Numbered from the stretch's first letter, positions 7,894 through 17,736 are shown. The stretch is 64,000 nt of DNA from an uncultured Methanomicrobiales archaeon (GCA_903832665.1 CAILCG010000022.1:1-64000); one strand, 5' to 3'. Notes: generated by a model not told the origin, from the letters alone. Translations and numbers: made by a program.

Positions 7894-9954
7894 TCAGATG
7901 AAGAGCGGCGCGAGCACGAGCGTCAGGGTAGCGAGGAGCTTGATGAGCACGTGGAGTGACGGGCCGGCGGTGTCCTTGAACGGGTCGCCGACGGTATCAC
8001 CAATAACTGCTGCCTTGTGGGCCTCGCTCTTCTTGCCGCCATGAACACCGGTCTCGATGAATTTCTTGGCATTGTCCCAGGCACCACCGCTGTTGTTGAG
8101 GATGAGTGCCATGAGGATACCGGTGATGGTTGCTACCATGAGGAAACCAGCGAGGGCTTCGTACTTCATGGTGACACCGATGACAATGGGGAACAGGATC
8201 ACCAGGGCGCCGGGAAGAATCATGTTCTTGAGCGCACCCTGGGTCGTGATATCAATGACACGGGCATAGTCGGGCTTCTTGGTTCCCGTCATGATACCGG
8301 GGTCCCTGAACTGGATGCGAACCTCTTCGATCACATATTGTGCGGTCTTGGAGACGGCACGGATGGCAAGGCTTGTAAAGAGGAAGACGAGCATTGCGCC
8401 GATGAGTGCTCCGACAAAGACGTTCACGTTTGCCAGGTTGACGACATCGAATGCCTTGCCGGTGAGCTTGGAAATGTCGGCCATGTAGGCATTGAAGAGC
8501 AGGAATACTGCGAGGGATGCGCTGCCGATGGCATACCCTTTGGTAAGTGCCTTTGTGGTGTTACCGGCTGCATCGAGTTTGTCCATGCGGTGGCGGACTG
8601 CATCCGGTGCACCGCTCATCTCGACGATACCGCCGGCATTGTCAGCAATCGGGCCGAAGGTGTCCATGGTAAGGACGTAGGCGCAGACCATCAGCATACC
8701 GATGGTTGCAACGGCAGTGCCGTAGAGACCGCCCTGGGGGATACCGGTCTGGAGCCCGCACCAGTATGAAGCGAGGAGCGACACGCCGATAAGTACTGCC
8801 GGGATCGCGGTGGTCTCGAGACCGACCGAGAATCCCATAATGATGTTGGTTCCTGCTCCGGTCTCGGAGGCGTCAGCAATATCCTTCACCGGCCGGTAGT
8901 GGTGGTCGGTATAGTAGAGGGTGACCCTAAGGAAGGCGACAGAAAGTGCGATTCCAATGAAACCTGCAAGCACGAAGTATATCCAGCCTGGGGTTGCCCC
9001 GAGGAGGTAGTAGACTCCGCCGGCGAGGAAGATCGCTGAGATGAAGGCGGTGATATAGTATCCGCGGTTCATGGCGTCCATTGGGTCGGCATTATCGACA
9101 CCCTTGACGGAAAGGATACCGATCATGCTTGCGAGGAGACCGAGTGAACACATGACGATGGGGAAGAGGATCCCGTTGACACCGAAGATCGGGAAGAGGG
9201 CGACACCGAGGATCATTGCACCGATGTTCTCGGCTGCAGTGGACTCGAAGAGGTCAGCGCCACGGCCTGCACAGTCACCGACATTGTCGCCGACAAGGTC
9301 TGCAATGGTGGCCGGGTTCCGGACATCGTCTTCGGGGATACCTGCCTCGATCTTGCCGACAATGTCTGCACCGACATCAGCGGCTTTCGTGTAGATACCG
9401 CCACCGAGCTGGGCGAAGAGTGCCACGAATGAGGCACCAAACGCGAACCCGATGATGACGAACGGGGTGTGGGTCGGGTCTGCACCGAGCGCGATATACG
9501 TCAGCGAGACACCGAGGAGTGACATCGAGGTGATGATCAGACCGGAGATGGCCCCGCCGCGGAACGAGAAGTCAAGTGCTTTCCCGTCGCTGGTCTGGGC
9601 TGCTGCTGCCGTGCGGATGTTGGTCCGCACCGCAATCCACATGGCAACAACGCCGGCAACTGCGCTGCAGGTTGCACCGACGATGAAAGCAGCTGCCGTA
9701 GCAAGGGCAATCGCCTGTTGTTCGGTGAAATAGTAAATCGCAAAGATAACCACTGCAGATACAATGGCAAGCACGGCGATAGTCGAATACTGGCGCTTGA
9801 TGAATGCTTCTGCACCCACCCGGATCGCATCGGCAACCTCGCGCATTTTGGGCGTTCCCTCATCCTGTGAGAGGAGGTTACGCGTCAGGATTGCTGCGAG
9901 TCCCAGTGCGATGATACATATCGCAATTACGATGAGTAATACAAAGTCGATCAT
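7894..9954 (-). CDS. hppA: Membrane proton-translocating pyrophosphatase, K+-independent type
   Basis: A protein of 686 residues with about 16 membrane helices. It couples pyrophosphate hydrolysis to ion pumping. Signature loops are DVGADIVGKIEAG at about 193, GDNVGDCAGRGADLFES just after, and GDTVGDPFKDTAGPSLH at the C-terminus. At about 461 it reads GNTTKALTKG; lysine in GNTTKA marks the K+-independent H+-pumping subfamily (K+-dependent enzymes have A there). The ATG at 9954 follows GGAGGT with good spacing; an upstream ATG at 9993 is less likely. It is divergent from the Ech operon across a 480-bp gap, linking two membrane energy-coupling systems. Confidence 0.95.
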   Translation of the reverse strand: MIDFVLLIVIAICIIALGLAAILTRNLLSQDEGTPKMREVADAIRVGAEAFIKRQYSTIAVLAIVSAVVIFAIYYFTEQQAIALATAAAFIVGATCSAVAGVVAMWIAVRTNIRTAAAAQTSDGKALDFSFRGGAISGLIITSMSLLGVSLTYIALGADPTHTPFVIIGFAFGASFVALFAQLGGGIYTKAADVGADIVGKIEAGIPEDDVRNPATIADLVGDNVGDCAGRGADLFESTAAENIGAMILGVALFPIFGVNGILFPIVMCSLGLLASMIGILSVKGVDNADPMDAMNRGYYITAFISAIFLAGGVYYLLGATPGWIYFVLAGFIGIALSVAFLRVTLYYTDHHYRPVKDIADASETGAGTNIIMGFSVGLETTAIPAVLIGVSLLASYWCGLQTGIPQGGLYGTAVATIGMLMVCAYVLTMDTFGPIADNAGGIVEMSGAPDAVRHRMDKLDAAGNTTKALTKGYAIGSASLAVFLLFNAYMADISKLTGKAFDVVNLANVNVFVGALIGAMLVFLFTSLAIRAVSKTAQYVIEEVRIQFRDPGIMTGTKKPDYARVIDITTQGALKNMILPGALVILFPIVIGVTMKYEALAGFLMVATITGILMALILNNSGGAWDNAKKFIETGVHGGKKSEAHKAAVIGDTVGDPFKDTAGPSLHVLIKLLATLTLVLAPLFI

Positions 9955-10435
9955 TCTATTGACCTCCCTGCAGTTGCAGGAATGATCCCCCATGAACCCG
10001 TGCTGCTGTACCGCACAGCATCAGCAACAAAGATGAGAGGACGTTTCTTGCAACATCAGGTATGATATACTGGTGTCGAGCAGTAACCTGCTCTTTTTTG
10101 GAACCAAAGGATGGCGCAACGGTTCCCGGGATGCCCCCGATCTTCTCCACAACCCATCCTATGAGAGTATTAGTGCTTTTTTGGAACATTAAACTTTTAT
10201 TATTTATTCCGGGTCTGCACCACCCCGGGGTTTACGTCGGTGGATGACATAAGTTCCCCTTTTTTACTGTTTTTTGAACACTTTTGGGGGATTTTTTGTT
10301 ACTTTTCCTCTATTTTCCGGTATTTTTTCCCGGATATCGGGACTTTTTGCAATTTTTCCGGGAGGACGCCGGCCATGCACAATTCAATATGATTAATAAT
10401 GCTAAATTCCCATATTCAGACTGGGAGGGTATCTG
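9955..10435. other. Intergenic region between hppA and echA
   Basis: About 480 bp between divergent genes. The hppA-proximal part is GC-rich; 10250-10400 is AT-rich with long T runs and a GATTAATAATGCTAAATT stretch before echA that could supply TATA elements. A GGGAGGG ribosome site precedes the echA GTG. No gene or strong palindrome was seen. Confidence 0.5.
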
Positions 10436-12352
10436 GTGCAACTTGCGCAGCTGTTAATATTTCTCATCCTGTTTCCGCTCATCGCCGCGTTCTTTTTATT
10501 CCTGGCAAAAAAAGACCTGGAACGCGCCTGGATTGTGAAACTTTCCGCACTGGCTATTGCCATTGTCAGTGTCTACCTGTTGATATCGACCTATAATATG
10601 GGGGGCCTTCTGTTCTCCGTAGTTCCGGCAGAACCGACCGGCATCATCATGTTCTTCCTTGAGATGCTCATTGCCCTTGCGATCCTGTATCTCGGTATTG
10701 TGCACAAGAAGTGGCTGGTCGTGGGGCTCATCCTCATCCAGTCCGTCATGATGCTCTGGTTCGAACTGGTGTATGCCCATTCGGTCGAGGTCTCCTCCAA
10801 CCTGTTCATCGATGAGTTCTCCAATATCATGGCACTCATCATCGGGATCATCGGCAGTCTCATCTGTGTCTATTCTCTCGGGTACATGAAATTCTTCCAT
10901 GAGAGTCACCCCGAGATGAAGGACCGGCGGCCATGGTTCTTTGCCATCATGTTCGTCTTTATTGCCGCGATGTTCGGGCTGGTCTTCTCCAATAACATCC
11001 TCTGGGTCTACTTCTTCTGGGAAGTCACTACCCTCTGTTCATTCCTGCTGATCGGGTACACAAAGACCGAGGAAGCCACCACCAATGCCTTCAACGCCCT
11101 GTGGATGAACCTGCTCGGCGGGGTTGCCTTTGCGGGTGCGATCATCTACCTTGCCATGTTCGGCAACGGTATCATGGGACTCGACACCCTGCTCACCTCC
11201 GGTAAGGTTATTGCCCTCATACCGGCCGCGCTCATCGGGTTTGCCGGACTCACCAAGGCAGCCCAGCTGCCGTTCTCCTCCTGGCTGGTAGGCGCAATGG
11301 TTGCACCTACCCCCGTTTCGGCCCTCCTTCACTCCAGCACGATGGTCAAGGCCGGTGTTTATATTCTCGTCAGGCTTGCCCCCATCTTCCAGGCCACCTT
11401 CACCGGCTACCTGCTCGCCATGATCGGGGCGCTCACCTTCCTCATTGCGTCCGGTATTGCGATCTCGCAGAGCAATGCCAAGCGGGTGCTTGCCTACTCC
11501 ACGATAGCAAACCTTGGTCTCGTTGTTGCCTGCGCCGGCATCGGAACGTACGAGGCGATCTGGGCAGCAATTCTCTTAATCGTCTTCCACGCCATCTCCA
11601 AGTCCCTGCTCTTCCTGTCGGTCGGAACGGTCGAGCACCGGATCAGGAGCCGCGAGATTGACGATATGAACGGTCTGATCGTCCGGATGCCGAAGATCGC
11701 CGCGATGATGGTGATCGGTATTGCGGGCATGTTCCTCGCACCGTTCGGTATGCTCATCTCGAAATGGGCGGCCATCCGGGCATTTGTCGATGTGCCCTAT
11801 GGTTTTGTCTTCATCATCATCCTGGCCTTCGGCAGCGCAATGACGCTCTTCTTCTGGGCCAAGTGGATGGGCAAGATCATCACCGTCACGTCCGACAGCA
11901 AGAACATTGAAGGCGAGGTCGATCACAGCGAATGGACCGCCCTCACGTCCCTGGCCGGGCTCTCGCTCATCACGACCCTGGTCTTCCCCCTCCTCTCGAC
12001 AAAGCTTCTCGAGCCGTTCCTTATGGAGAATTATGGCCACGTGGCCCAGCTCTCACAGGACAATATCATCATCATGATCATGATGCTCCTCCTGCTCGTC
12101 ATCATGCCCCTCAGTATCCTGATACCCCAGAGGAAGGACAAACATGTCCAGGCCTACATGGGTGGCAGGACTACCACGCACGATATGTGGTTCTCGGGAT
12201 CGCTTGGGGTCCAGAAAAAGACGGTGCTCTCCAACTACTATCTTCACGAGTACTTCGGTGAGGCAAAACTCAGGCCCGCGGGGATCTGGATCTGCACCGC
12301 CCTCATCTGCATCATGTTTGCAGCAACCGCGTTGCGGGGGGTGTTCCTGTGA
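10436..12352 (+). CDS. echA: Ech hydrogenase subunit A (NuoL/Mrp-like proton channel)
   Basis: A protein of 638 residues and about 16 membrane helices, related to NuoL and MrpA antiporter subunits. It forms the proton or sodium path of the energy-converting [NiFe] hydrogenase. Family motifs include WVYFFWEVTTLCSFLLIGYT near 190 with the ion-path Glu, a KAAQLPFSSWLVGAM segment near 270-285 with the conserved Lys, and LHSSTMVKAGVY near 300. The start is a GTG preceded by GGGAGG. It is the first gene of a tight operon, and its end overlaps echB by four bases (GTGA). Confidence 0.93.
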   Translation: MQLAQLLIFLILFPLIAAFFLFLAKKDLERAWIVKLSALAIAIVSVYLLISTYNMGGLLFSVVPAEPTGIIMFFLEMLIALAILYLGIVHKKWLVVGLILIQSVMMLWFELVYAHSVEVSSNLFIDEFSNIMALIIGIIGSLICVYSLGYMKFFHESHPEMKDRRPWFFAIMFVFIAAMFGLVFSNNILWVYFFWEVTTLCSFLLIGYTKTEEATTNAFNALWMNLLGGVAFAGAIIYLAMFGNGIMGLDTLLTSGKVIALIPAALIGFAGLTKAAQLPFSSWLVGAMVAPTPVSALLHSSTMVKAGVYILVRLAPIFQATFTGYLLAMIGALTFLIASGIAISQSNAKRVLAYSTIANLGLVVACAGIGTYEAIWAAILLIVFHAISKSLLFLSVGTVEHRIRSREIDDMNGLIVRMPKIAAMMVIGIAGMFLAPFGMLISKWAAIRAFVDVPYGFVFIIILAFGSAMTLFFWAKWMGKIITVTSDSKNIEGEVDHSEWTALTSLAGLSLITTLVFPLLSTKLLEPFLMENYGHVAQLSQDNIIIMIMMLLLLVIMPLSILIPQRKDKHVQAYMGGRTTTHDMWFSGSLGVQKKTVLSNYYLHEYFGEAKLRPAGIWICTALICIMFAATALRGVFL

Positions 12353-13212
12353 TCAATATCGTATGGGGAATTGTCTTTGTCCTCCTGGCACCCGTTATCG
12401 GGGGACTGGTTGCGGGAATTGACCGGAAGATCACTGCCCGCATGCAGGGCAGGGTCGGTCCGTCCATCCTCCAGCCATTCTACGACGTGGGCAAGCTCTT
12501 TGAAAAGGAGCAGGCCGTAGTCAACGAGACGCAGATCTTCTACGCGATCTGCTACTTCATCTTCATGATCTTCACCGGGGCCCTCTTCTTTGCCAGCGGT
12601 GACCTGCTGCTCGTAGTCTTCGCCCTTACGCTGGCGCAGATCTTCCTGGTACTGGGTGCGTTTTCCGCCAACTCTCCCTACAGTTATGTCGGGGCAGAGC
12701 GGGAACTGCTCCAGATCATGGCGTACGAACCGATGGTGATCATCACAGCGGTCGGTATGTATGTGGCAACCAAGAGCTTCAACGTGGGCGATATTGCAAC
12801 AACCACGGTGCCTATTGTCCTCCTCCTCCCCGGTATCTTCCTCGGGTTCCTCTACGTGCTGACCATCAAGCTGCGCAAATCACCGTTCGATATCTCGACC
12901 TCGCACCATGCCCACCAGGAGATCGTCAAGGGCGTGACCACCGAGTTTTCCGGCCCGTCACTGGGACTTATCGAAATCACCCACTGGTACGAGACGATCT
13001 TCTTACTGGGTTTTGTCTACCTCTTCTTCGGGTTCAACCCGTTGATAGGAGTCGTTGCGGTCATCATCGTGTACCTGCTGGAGATCCTCATTGACAACAC
13101 CAATGCCCGTGTCAAGTGGCAGCTTGCGGTGAAGAGCTCCTGGCTGATCGCCATTATTGTCGGGGTTGTCAACCTGGCTGCACTCTACTTCCTTGCCGGA
13201 GGCGTACCATGA
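12349..13212 (+). CDS. echB: Ech hydrogenase subunit B (NuoH-like)
   Basis: A protein of 287 residues and about eight membrane helices, related to complex I subunit NuoH. It anchors the hydrogenase arm to the membrane and couples electron flow to ion movement. GRVGPSILQPFYDVGKLFEK near 35 and the cytoplasmic loop KSPFDISTSHHAHQEIVKG near 185 are the hallmark quinone-loop-like segments of this family. The GTG start overlaps the echA stop. Its own stop overlaps the echC start (ATGA), so translation is probably coupled. Confidence 0.95.
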   Translation: MINIVWGIVFVLLAPVIGGLVAGIDRKITARMQGRVGPSILQPFYDVGKLFEKEQAVVNETQIFYAICYFIFMIFTGALFFASGDLLLVVFALTLAQIFLVLGAFSANSPYSYVGAERELLQIMAYEPMVIITAVGMYVATKSFNVGDIATTTVPIVLLLPGIFLGFLYVLTIKLRKSPFDISTSHHAHQEIVKGVTTEFSGPSLGLIEITHWYETIFLLGFVYLFFGFNPLIGVVAVIIVYLLEILIDNTNARVKWQLAVKSSWLIAIIVGVVNLAALYFLAGGVP

Positions 13213-13703
13213 CTTATCTTGCCAAATCCCCCTGGATCATCCATTACGATGCCTCGAGCTGCAATGGGTGCGATATCGAGATCCTTGCCTGTCTCACCCC
13301 CATGTATGATGTCGAGCGGTTCGGTATCATCAACACGGGTAACCCGAAGCATGCGGATATCTTTGTCGTGACCGGATCGGTCAATGAACAGAACCGCGAG
13401 GTGATCTTAAACATCTACAACCAGATGCCGGATCCCAAAGTCGCTGTCGCGGTCGGCATCTGCGCCACGTCCGGCGGGGTGTTCCGGGAATGTTACAATG
13501 TCGCCGGGGGAATCGACAAGCTGATTCCCGTTGACGTATACGTCATGGGATGCGCTGCCCGGCCCGAGTCCATCATCGACGGGATCGTCACGGCACTCGG
13601 GATCCTCGAGAAGAAACGAAGCGAAGGTGCGAGTGCCCCCGTGGTAACGGATCACCATATGAATAAAGAACATCACAAGCACGCGGAAGGAGGTGTACAA
13701 TGA
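13209..13703 (+). CDS. echC: Ech hydrogenase small subunit C (NuoB-like, [4Fe-4S])
   Basis: A protein of 164 residues starting MTYLAKSPWIIHYDASSCNG. Cluster-binding cysteines are in CNGCDIEILAC, GICATSGGVF and MGCAARPESI, the arrangement for the proximal [4Fe-4S] cluster of group 4 [NiFe] hydrogenases. It carries electrons between the EchE active site and EchF. The ATG at 13209 overlaps the echB stop; a longer frame back to 13116 lies inside echB and is not used. A histidine-rich stretch (HHMNKEHHKH) near the C-terminus is unusual and may bind metal. Confidence 0.95.
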   Translation: MTYLAKSPWIIHYDASSCNGCDIEILACLTPMYDVERFGIINTGNPKHADIFVVTGSVNEQNREVILNIYNQMPDPKVAVAVGICATSGGVFRECYNVAGGIDKLIPVDVYVMGCAARPESIIDGIVTALGILEKKRSEGASAPVVTDHHMNKEHHKHAEGGVQ

Positions 13704-14077
13704 TGGAACCACAGACGATCCTACCGATAGGTGTCGGGGATGTTGTCCCCAAGGCTGAACAGGCAAAGCGGGACGGTAAACGCCTCGTCCAGATCGGGTG
13801 CACAAAGATCGGCGATGATTTTGAGATCATCTATGTCTATGACAAGGATTACCAGCTGACCAGTTACCGCATCACGGTAAAACAGGCAGACGAGATCCCC
13901 AGTATCAGCAGCGTATACTTTGGTGCGTTTGTGTACGAGAACGAGATCCACGACCTGTACGGTATCCACGTAACGGGCATCAATATTGATTTCAAGGGCA
14001 CGTTCTACAAGACGACCATCAAGCATCCTTTCAGCGTGACCATTGTCAAGGAGGACGACTCATGTCAAAACAAATAA
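13700..14077 (+). CDS. echD: Ech hydrogenase subunit D (NuoC-like)
   Basis: A protein of 125 residues. It matches the 30-kDa NuoC-type subunit, including the late ENEIHDLYGIHVTGINIDF segment that typifies the family. It bridges the small and large subunits and carries no cofactor. GGAGGTGTACA precedes the ATGATGG start, and the gene overlaps echC by four bases and echE by 16. Confidence 0.93.
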   Translation: MMEPQTILPIGVGDVVPKAEQAKRDGKRLVQIGCTKIGDDFEIIYVYDKDYQLTSYRITVKQADEIPSISSVYFGAFVYENEIHDLYGIHVTGINIDFKGTFYKTTIKHPFSVTIVKEDDSCQNK

Positions 14078-15141
14078 CCATCCCGTTCGGACCCCAGCAC
14101 CCGGTGCTCCCCGAACCGCTCCATCTTGACCTGGTGCTGGAGGACGAGAAGGTCGTGGATGTCATCCCGACGATCGGGTACGTCCACCGCGGCCTGGAAA
14201 AACTCGTGGAGAAGCGTGAATACACCGAGTACGTCTTCATTGCAGAGCGCATCTGCGGTATCTGCAGCTTCATCCACAGCCAGGCGTACGTGCAGGGCAT
14301 CGAGCAGATCATGGGACTCGAGATCCCCGAACGGGCCCAGTACCTGAGGACCATCTGGTCGGAATACTCAAGGCTGCACTCGCACCTGCTCTGGCTCGGG
14401 TGTTTTGCCGACAGCATGGGTTTTGAGAGCGTCTTCATGAACTCATGGCGGCTCCGCGAGCATATCCTCAATGATCTCGAAGCAACCACCGGCGGCAGGG
14501 TCATACAGGGCGTCTGCAAGGTTGCCGGGGTCAGGCGCGACATTACCCCGGAGAAACTCGATGAGATGGTAAAGGGACTCCGTGGCATTGAGCACGAACT
14601 CCAGGATCTCACCAACGTGTTCCTGCACGACAGCTCGATCCAGCACCGCCTCAAGGGGATAGGTGTGCTTAAGAAGGAGGATGCCTATCAACTGGGTGCC
14701 GTAGGTCCGACCGCCCGGGGCAGCGGGGTTGCGATCGATATCCGCGAGACCGGTTACGCAGCATTCGGGAAGATCAACTTCAGGCCCGTGGTGGAGCATG
14801 ACGGGGACTGCTATGCCCGCTGTGCCATCAGGGCAAAAGAGATGTTCACATCGATCGATATCATCGAGCAGTGCGCCAAAAAGATTCCCGACGGGCCGGT
14901 TGACATGAAGGTGACCGGTGCACCTGATGGGGAATACTTCTCGCGGGCCGAGCAGCCCCGGGGAGAGGTCATCCACTACATCAAGGGCAATGGGAAGAAG
15001 AACCTTCTCCGGCACCGGGTAAGGACTCCGACATTTACCAACATTCCGCCCTTGATCACCCTCCTGAAGGGATGCGATCTGGCAGATGTGCCGGTGATTG
15101 TCCTGACGATTGATCCCTGTATCGGCTGTGCGGAGAGGTGA
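14062..15141 (+). CDS. echE: Ech hydrogenase large subunit E ([NiFe] catalytic)
   Basis: A protein of 359 residues and the catalytic subunit. Both Ni-Fe-binding cysteine pairs are present: ERICGICSFIHS near residue 62 and DPCIGC five residues from the end. It is therefore a true hydrogenase, not the cysteine-less NuoD form. The complex couples reduction of ferredoxin by H2, or the reverse, to the membrane ion gradient, giving methanogens low-potential electrons for CO2 fixation. Unlike many hydrogenases, it ends only three residues after the second pair, as expected for Ech, so no long C-terminal extension needs cleavage. Confidence 0.97.
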   Translation: MSKQITIPFGPQHPVLPEPLHLDLVLEDEKVVDVIPTIGYVHRGLEKLVEKREYTEYVFIAERICGICSFIHSQAYVQGIEQIMGLEIPERAQYLRTIWSEYSRLHSHLLWLGCFADSMGFESVFMNSWRLREHILNDLEATTGGRVIQGVCKVAGVRRDITPEKLDEMVKGLRGIEHELQDLTNVFLHDSSIQHRLKGIGVLKKEDAYQLGAVGPTARGSGVAIDIRETGYAAFGKINFRPVVEHDGDCYARCAIRAKEMFTSIDIIEQCAKKIPDGPVDMKVTGAPDGEYFSRAEQPRGEVIHYIKGNGKKNLLRHRVRTPTFTNIPPLITLLKGCDLADVPVIVLTIDPCIGCAER

Positions 15142-15148
15142 CGGGACA

Positions 15149-15553
15149 ATGACGTTCTTCCAGATGACAAAAACGGTCCTAAAGAGCCTCTTTACCCGTC
15201 CCGCTACCCTGATGTACCCGGCGAAACCTGCCAATATCACTCCTATCACCCGGGGGCATGTCTCGATCAATCCCGAGGGGTGCATCACCTGCCGTTCCTG
15301 CCAGCGCAAGTGCCCTACCCAGGCGATCTGTGTCGAGGTTAAAGAGAAGACCTGGGAGATCGATAACATGCGGTGCGTTGTTTGCAGCGTATGTGTGGAT
15401 GTCTGCCCGACCAAGTGCCTCACCATGGAGACCCAGTACCGCAAGGTGCTGACCGCTCGTGGCGCAAAGGACAAGTTCCCCGTAGCGGGGCCAAAGAAGC
15501 GGGATCCGGTTGCAGCGCCCGCAGCTGATGCCGCAAAGCCGGCAAAAGAATAG
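15149..15553 (+). CDS. echF: Ech hydrogenase polyferredoxin subunit F (two [4Fe-4S])
   Basis: A protein of 134 residues with two ferredoxin motifs, CITCRSCQRKCP near 45 and CVVCSVCVDVCP near 75, for two [4Fe-4S] clusters that pass electrons to and from soluble ferredoxin. The start at 15149 (MTFFQMTK) is preceded by GAGAGGTG and lies seven bases after the echE stop; an upstream in-frame ATG at 15110 lies inside echE and is rejected. The C-terminal 25 residues are rich in A, P and K. It is the last gene of the operon. Confidence 0.95.
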   Translation: MTFFQMTKTVLKSLFTRPATLMYPAKPANITPITRGHVSINPEGCITCRSCQRKCPTQAICVEVKEKTWEIDNMRCVVCSVCVDVCPTKCLTMETQYRKVLTARGAKDKFPVAGPKKRDPVAAPAADAAKPAKE

Positions 15554-15858
15554 TTTTTTAGATTCATTTCTTACGATTATTTTTTTTAGATTATTGGAAA
15601 CCCCTCTCTGGAGAGATCATAGTTTTCCCGTTACTTGCCAGTCCATTTTGGGTTATAGGATGGTGACCCCCTCTCCCCCCATAGGGGGAGGCAGCCCAAG
15701 GGGAGGACCTCCTTGACCCCCATTTCTGAAATTCTCATCGACCTTCTGAAATTATCACTCTATGGGGGGATTCCCGGGCAGCGGGGTGGAAATACAAAGT
15801 GCGTGAGCCCCTATGAGAGACACCTCAATTCACTGCACCCATGCAAAAGCCTCCGCGT
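15554..15858. other. Intergenic region after the Ech operon
   Basis: T-rich just after echF (TTTTTTAGATT at about 15589), fitting archaeal termination on U-runs. Near 15670-15690, CTCCCCCC and GGGGGAGG can pair around ATA, and a second GGGGG run lies at about 15764. No gene was seen. Confidence 0.45.
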
Positions 15859-17736
15859 TCAGCAGGGGGTTGGGTCCCGTTTCATCGGCCGGACATTGGC
15901 CCCTTCCATCTCCCCCTGTGCCCATGCAAACCTCTCCCGTATCGTGGGGGGGAGTTCTTTCTCGTCGATAGCGATAAATCCGAAATGACCGTAGAATTTC
16001 GCCAGGTCCCAGACCGAATGCATGTAGAGAATATCCTGCCCGCAGGCCTCCACGAGCCCCCAGACGGCTGCATTCGCGTACCCGTGACCCCGCTGGTCGC
16101 CCGGCGTAAATACCCCGTTCACCTCGTACCCGTCCACGTGCCGCCGGCACCGGGCAACCGAGACCAGCTGTCCGTTATTGAATGCGGCAAATATCCGGTC
16201 GGTCTTTGTGTCCCCTTTCGTGTTGTGGTAATCCGTCCAGAGGGCCTCTGCCAGGGAAAATTCCCGGGCAGCCAGTTCCCGTACTGTCGCACCGGTACTG
16301 TGTCTCACCGGGTGCCGCGTCTTCACATCCGGTACCGGGAGCGAAGGCGCATCCTCACTGGTTCCCTCGATGCGATATCCACCGGGCGGGACATGGATGG
16401 TGAACCGCGCTCCGCTTCCCTCAGTCCCGGTCTCCTGAATCGTCATGCCCGTAACTTCCACTATCTGGCGGCAGATGAAGAGCCCGATTCCCGCACTCCC
16501 CCCGGCATCGTACTCAAAGATCTGCTGTCGCTTCTCTGCCGGGATCCCCCTGCCATTGTCCCGGAAACAGAGGTCAAGACCATCCGGGGTCTCGTGATGC
16601 GTAATCACGATCTGCGTTACCCGGCCCCCGCTGTGCCGCAGCGAATTCTCCGGGAGGTGGGTCAGGACATCGGTAAAGAGCGGATCGGCGTAGATTTCCA
16701 GACGCCCGGTCCAGCACCGGATCGGGACTGTGCCATCATCCGAAGGAAGGCGGGCGGAATCGAGCACCCGCTGGACGCTCATCCAGACCGGGGGAAAAGA
16801 ACCGAGATCCTTGTAGGTCTCGGTGAGGAAGAGCTGGCGTGCCACGTTCCAGGTCAGGGTCCGGATCCGCTCGAAATACGCGTGCAACCCGGTATCCCGG
16901 AGATTGGTATCCGCCTCATCCACGGTATCGAGGATCTGGTCCACCGACCGGTGCAGGTGGTCTGCCGAGAAACGGGAGAGGAGGTTGAGCTTCTCGTTTG
17001 CCTTCTTCAGCGCATGCTCGGCGTGGACGCGGCTGGTGATATCGAAGAAGGTCAGGACTGCCCGCTCCCCGGGAAGGATGGCCGCCGAGACCAGCACGAT
17101 AAACGAGTTCTCATCCGGTAGGGAGAACGTTGCCTCGGTGGCGTAGACCGCCTGTTCCCGGGAGAGCCGATCAAAAAATTCCTGTTCTTCTGTCCCGTGC
17201 CACAAGGTTGTAATGGAGCTGCTTTCGAGATCCGCGGTGGTCCGGTGGAGAAGAGAAGCAGCCTTCCAGTTGCACTCCTCAATCGTCCGGCTGCCCCCGA
17301 TATTGGCAATCAGGATGCTGCCTCATTCGGAATGGTCAAAGACTGCCTTGTAGAGCAGTTCCTGTTCCCGGAACCGGAGCGTGAGGAAGGCGACAAGCCC
17401 CCCGATCACCACGATGACCAGGGTCCGCACCACTGCTTCGGCAAGAATAGCAGTCGAGGTACCGGCAATAAACATTACCATCAGGAGGTAGACCGCCCCA
17501 ATGCCCCCGGCAATGACGGCCCCCCGGCGGGGGTACTTGTAGGCAGCGAGTACCACCGGGATGTAGAGGAGATGGGGGGCGATGCTTGCGAATCCAAACA
17601 GGAGCCCGAGAAGGTTTGCAAGAAGGGCGGCGACGGCAGTTCCGAGGATTGCTGCGTTCCAGAGAAGCATGCGCTTCCCAAAGAGGCCCAGGTTCATCGA
17701 TCGCTCCCGTACTTCTCCGCCCTTCTTTCCATTCAC
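15859..17736 (-). pseudogene. Membrane histidine kinase fused to a GNAT acetyltransferase, with an in-frame TGA
   Basis: The frame from 17736 encodes about five membrane helices, then RFREQELLYKAVFDHSE, a TGA at 17323-17325, and in the same frame GSILIANIGG, continuing the PAS domain. A PAS-like domain, a helix KLNLLSRFSADHLHRSV (His kept, but the usual H-D is H-L), an N-box PENSLRHSGG and G-boxes DNGRGIP and SAGIGLFICRQ follow. The last 120 residues form a GNAT fold: DQRGHGYANAAVWGLVEACG is the acetyl-CoA loop and LAKFYGHFGFIAI the final strand-helix. The TGA could be a G-to-T nonsense change in GGA. Translation of the distal part might restart at 17205 as a soluble kinase-GNAT. The gene before it encodes DP1, 38 bp away. 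Confidence 0.75.

Noticed and set aside
8017-8769. Long antisense frame inside hppA
   Set aside because: A shadow of GC-rich codon bias opposite a strongly conserved gene.
17323-17325. TGA read as selenocysteine
   Set aside because: The position is in a PAS linker, not a redox site, and no downstream or 3'-UTR stem typical of archaeal SECIS was recognised.
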